Positions 61,701-64,000 of a DNA stretch of 64,000 nt are shown piece by piece (within the stretch, counting starts at the first letter, position 1; each line of letters begins with the position of its first letter). Origin of the DNA: Melanocharis versteri (taxonomy: Eukaryota > Chordata > Aves > Passeriformes > Melanocharitidae). Position numbers and translations under genes: made by a program. The notes beneath the pieces are model-generated. The model was not told where the DNA came from. It searched no databases and saw nothing but the letters and a program-made list of their open reading frames with translations. The stretch covers positions 1,127,693 to 1,191,692 of the forward strand of contig VZTG01006780.1 in assembly GCA_013397845.1 (NCBI GenBank). The letters run 5' to 3'.

Positions 61701-62240
61701 AGGGCTGGAGGTGAGCCTGGCATCCCACCTGGCAGGCAGCAACAGTCTGTCCTCGTGGGATTGGCACAGCTGTAGCTTCTTGCCTGGCAGTTTGTTCGCC
61801 TGTTGGGGCTGTCTTCTGTTCCGTTTGTGCAGTAGCTGGCACAATGGGGTCCTGGCACAGTATTTTTCAATACTGGCATCACGCAAATGGGGAGATGCAT
61901 CCCCTTTTGCCTTCCAACAGAGCAGCTGGTTTGGAGCCACCTCTCCAGTAAAACGGAATGAATCTTCACGTTTTTCGCATTGAGGCACGTGCTACTTGCT
62001 AAACAAGTGGGCAGCCCTGTGCAGCTGTCACATCTTCAGGAAGGTTGCACCACCTTTGCCCAGGACAGAAGAACTCACACTGAGTTGCTGGGTTGTGCTG
62101 TTCCTCTGCTTCTCGTGCTCATGCCCAGGGAAGTGGGTCTGTAACACCAGACTTAGTCAAGATGGATGAACCAGCACGATGAGTGACAGCAAGGACATTG
62201 CTCAGAGCTTTACTGTTGTCATCTGGAGCATTAGAAGCAT
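58701..62240. other. Non-coding single-copy sequence
   Basis: No recognised gene or transposon. A 169-codon plus frame (61474-61983) and a 143-codon minus frame (61557-61988) overlap in a GC-richer patch. Both are unrecognised, and overlapping frames on opposite strands suggest composition. Confidence 0.55.
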
Positions 62241-62243
62241 TCA

Positions 62244-62308
62244 GCTTTAACTTTTTACCAATTTTTTTTTACCATTTCGCTTTAATTTTTACCAATTTTT
62301 TCGTTTTT
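62244..62308 (+). repeat. 35-bp imperfect tandem duplication in T-rich sequence
   Basis: GCTTTAACTTTTTACCAATT at 62244 recurs as GCTTTAATTTTTACCAATTT at 62279, followed in both by a T run. It is a local duplication of a T-rich unit. Confidence 0.7.
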
Positions 62309-62309
62309 C

Positions 62310-64000
62310 AGCAAACAAAAATGATCTGTACCGACGAAATGCTTGCTACTGGGATCAGATCAGCTCCTGTGGAGTGTAGAATATGCTTGCTGTATCCATG
62401 GGGCAGTAGTAGGACAGGGGCCTTTTGTGGTGAAGTCTGATGCAATGACAGGTTTAGTAGGAGGACTGTGCTCTCAGCACAATGGAATCTCTGGGAGGAA
62501 GAGCTAACTTCTGGTGGGCATCCCCTTGGATCCCAAGGCAGCTACAAACTGCTTGAAAAAATCCTACATTTTAATCAGAACTCAGATCTTACTGCCATGG
62601 GCAGAAATTACCCTTGCGCTTTGCTCATCTTTTTACCACCTCTGACAGCGCAAGGGCCTCAGGCTCACTAAGCCCTCACGCTGACTGACCCTTCTCCCAG
62701 CTGCTTTGTTCCACACACAGCAGAAGTCAACAGTGCAAAAAATCAGATATGCTCTTCTCTGTGACCCAGGGTCGGGATTATTCCTCTCTAGAATATATGC
62801 ATTTGGCCCCTCAAAGACCAAAAATTCAAATAATGTTACTTCTGCAGCTCTCTGAGCAAGCACTCAAAAATTTAATAGGCCTTATCATTACTGTATTTTC
62901 ACTGATGTCTCCCCTGCATTCTTTTCATGCCAGCAGCTTACTTGTTTCTCTATGCCTAGGTTTTAGTACAATCATTTGACATTAACTGTTTATAATGGGC
63001 ATTGCAAGAGACGTGAAGCTCTGAAAAGCTTTGCAGTGGAAGGAATGCAATGGCAGTTTCCTCTACCCAGACCAAAGCCTCAATTGCCATAAATCAGCAT
63101 GGTTTCACTGCCAAGCATAAAGTTTGCACTCATTTACATCAGCAAGAATACCTCCCTAAGAATTTCAGTCCCCTGTATAACAAGGTTAAATTTTTCTCTC
63201 TTCTTGTTTCTGAAACCACGCTGAATTTTAAGCTTTCTTAAATCCACCCCAGTAATTCTCATTCCTTTGAGTCAGAATTATTGACAATCAAATTTATCTA
63301 TAATGAATAAGAAGTGATCTTGAAGAAAGGTTTTCTATTTTGGGTATTTTTTGTGTCCTTTTAGTGTCCTTCCTCACTCCTAACTCTCTCCCTCCCTTAC
63401 CTGAAATCCTTCATGCTAATGCCTCTGAAAAAAAACCTGGAAAACAGAGTGTGTTCTTTTGGTTTTGGTATTTTTCTTTCCCCAGCCTTATTAGCTAGCG
63501 CTGTATACATCATCATAATTGTGGTAAGATGCTGTCAGCATCCCTGCCTGGTTTCACAGATTGCTCTGACTGCTTTCCAAGCATCCCTAAGAATAGCTCA
63601 AGACAGTGATGTATGATGGTGAGTAGAAAGCTGTCATTATAATGGCTCCTCTCTTCCCATGGACCTCTATCAAGAATCACAAACATGTTAGGCTGGAGAA
63701 TCTCCTTTGAAAGTTTGGGGTGGAAGAGGTGGGCAAGGAGAAGCTGAGGTGCATATACTCTGTTCCTTATATCCTCTGACTCTGAGCAACACCGAACACA
63801 GATACCATCTAAAGCTGGTTATCAGTGCACTGTTTGTTCATTCAGAGCAGGCAGATTATTTATAATTGTTAATCTGTATTGTTGTACTACCCGAAAATCA
63901 AAGCAGAGGGCACTTGCTGGTGTAATGACCTTGTAAAGAAAGGCAGCACCTTAAAGATGCTGCTTATTGTGAAGAATTCAAAAATGGGTATTTCATGCAA
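62310..64000. other. Non-coding single-copy sequence
   Basis: No recognised gene, RNA or transposon up to the right edge. Short frames of 60-76 codons are incidental. Confidence 0.55.

Noticed and set aside
61474..61988. Overlapping 169- and 143-codon frames on opposite strands
   Set aside because: Opposite-strand open frames in a GC-richer patch point to composition and not to genes.
1..64000. CRISPR arrays, prokaryotic operons, phage, plasmid or toxin systems
   Set aside because: No spaced direct repeats, no ribosome-binding-site-led gene runs and no long dense ORFs. CR1 elements and composition indicate vertebrate nuclear DNA.
1..64000. Endogenous retrovirus or LTR element
   Set aside because: I saw no paired LTRs, primer-binding site or gag/pol/env-like frames. 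The only reverse-transcriptase remnants are CR1 LINE.

Overview
This window reads as ordinary vertebrate nuclear DNA, most likely from a bird (neognath type). The main evidence is CR1 LINE fragments with avian-style 3' ends at three places: a nested pair at about 10.8-12.07 kb, a 5'-truncated copy at 14.41-14.78 kb and a short 3' tail at 20.50-20.60 kb. The rest has few repeats, some faint ancient MIR-type SINE fragments, short microsatellites and no long coding ORF. There is no operon structure, no tRNA or rRNA gene, no CRISPR array, no recognisable retroviral LTR or proviral gene, and no obvious CpG island. I could not match any reading frame to a known protein. The window is best described as intergenic or deep-intronic sequence.

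Layout. 1-10.5 kb: single-copy non-coding DNA with a few splice-flanked short open frames. 10.57-12.07 kb: a possible exon, then an old sense CR1 split by a younger antisense CR1. 12.1-20.5 kb: single-copy DNA, another CR1 and two exon-like segments. 20.5-25.7 kb: a GC-richer stretch holding the short CR1 tail, the longest open frame (259 codons, minus strand), a poly(A) tract and a G-quadruplex-type C-run. 25.74-26.05 kb: a compact TATA promoter-like block with an HNF1-type site and a C/EBP-like site, followed by an open frame. 26-47 kb: mostly featureless, with a (CCTTC)n tract, weak MIR-like stretches and an AT-rich homeodomain-motif region at 36.2-36.9 kb. 47.39-50.74 kb: a 30-nt microexon candidate and two terminal-exon candidates in compatible phase. 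52-59 kb: AT-rich stretches that look like conserved non-coding elements, a 33-bp tandem duplication and the best MIR copy. 59-64 kb: nothing firm beyond a short tandem repeat.

How it fits together. If a gene crosses this window on the plus strand, the best places to find its exons are 10568-10740, 14909-14973, 47391-47420, 48904-49057 and 50579-50738. All of these rest only on splice signals and open frames, which arise often by chance in 64 kb, so they are leads and not annotations. The firm calls are the CR1 elements, the simple repeats and, less firmly, the MIR at 56.55 kb. All homology statements come from remembered family consensus, not a database search.
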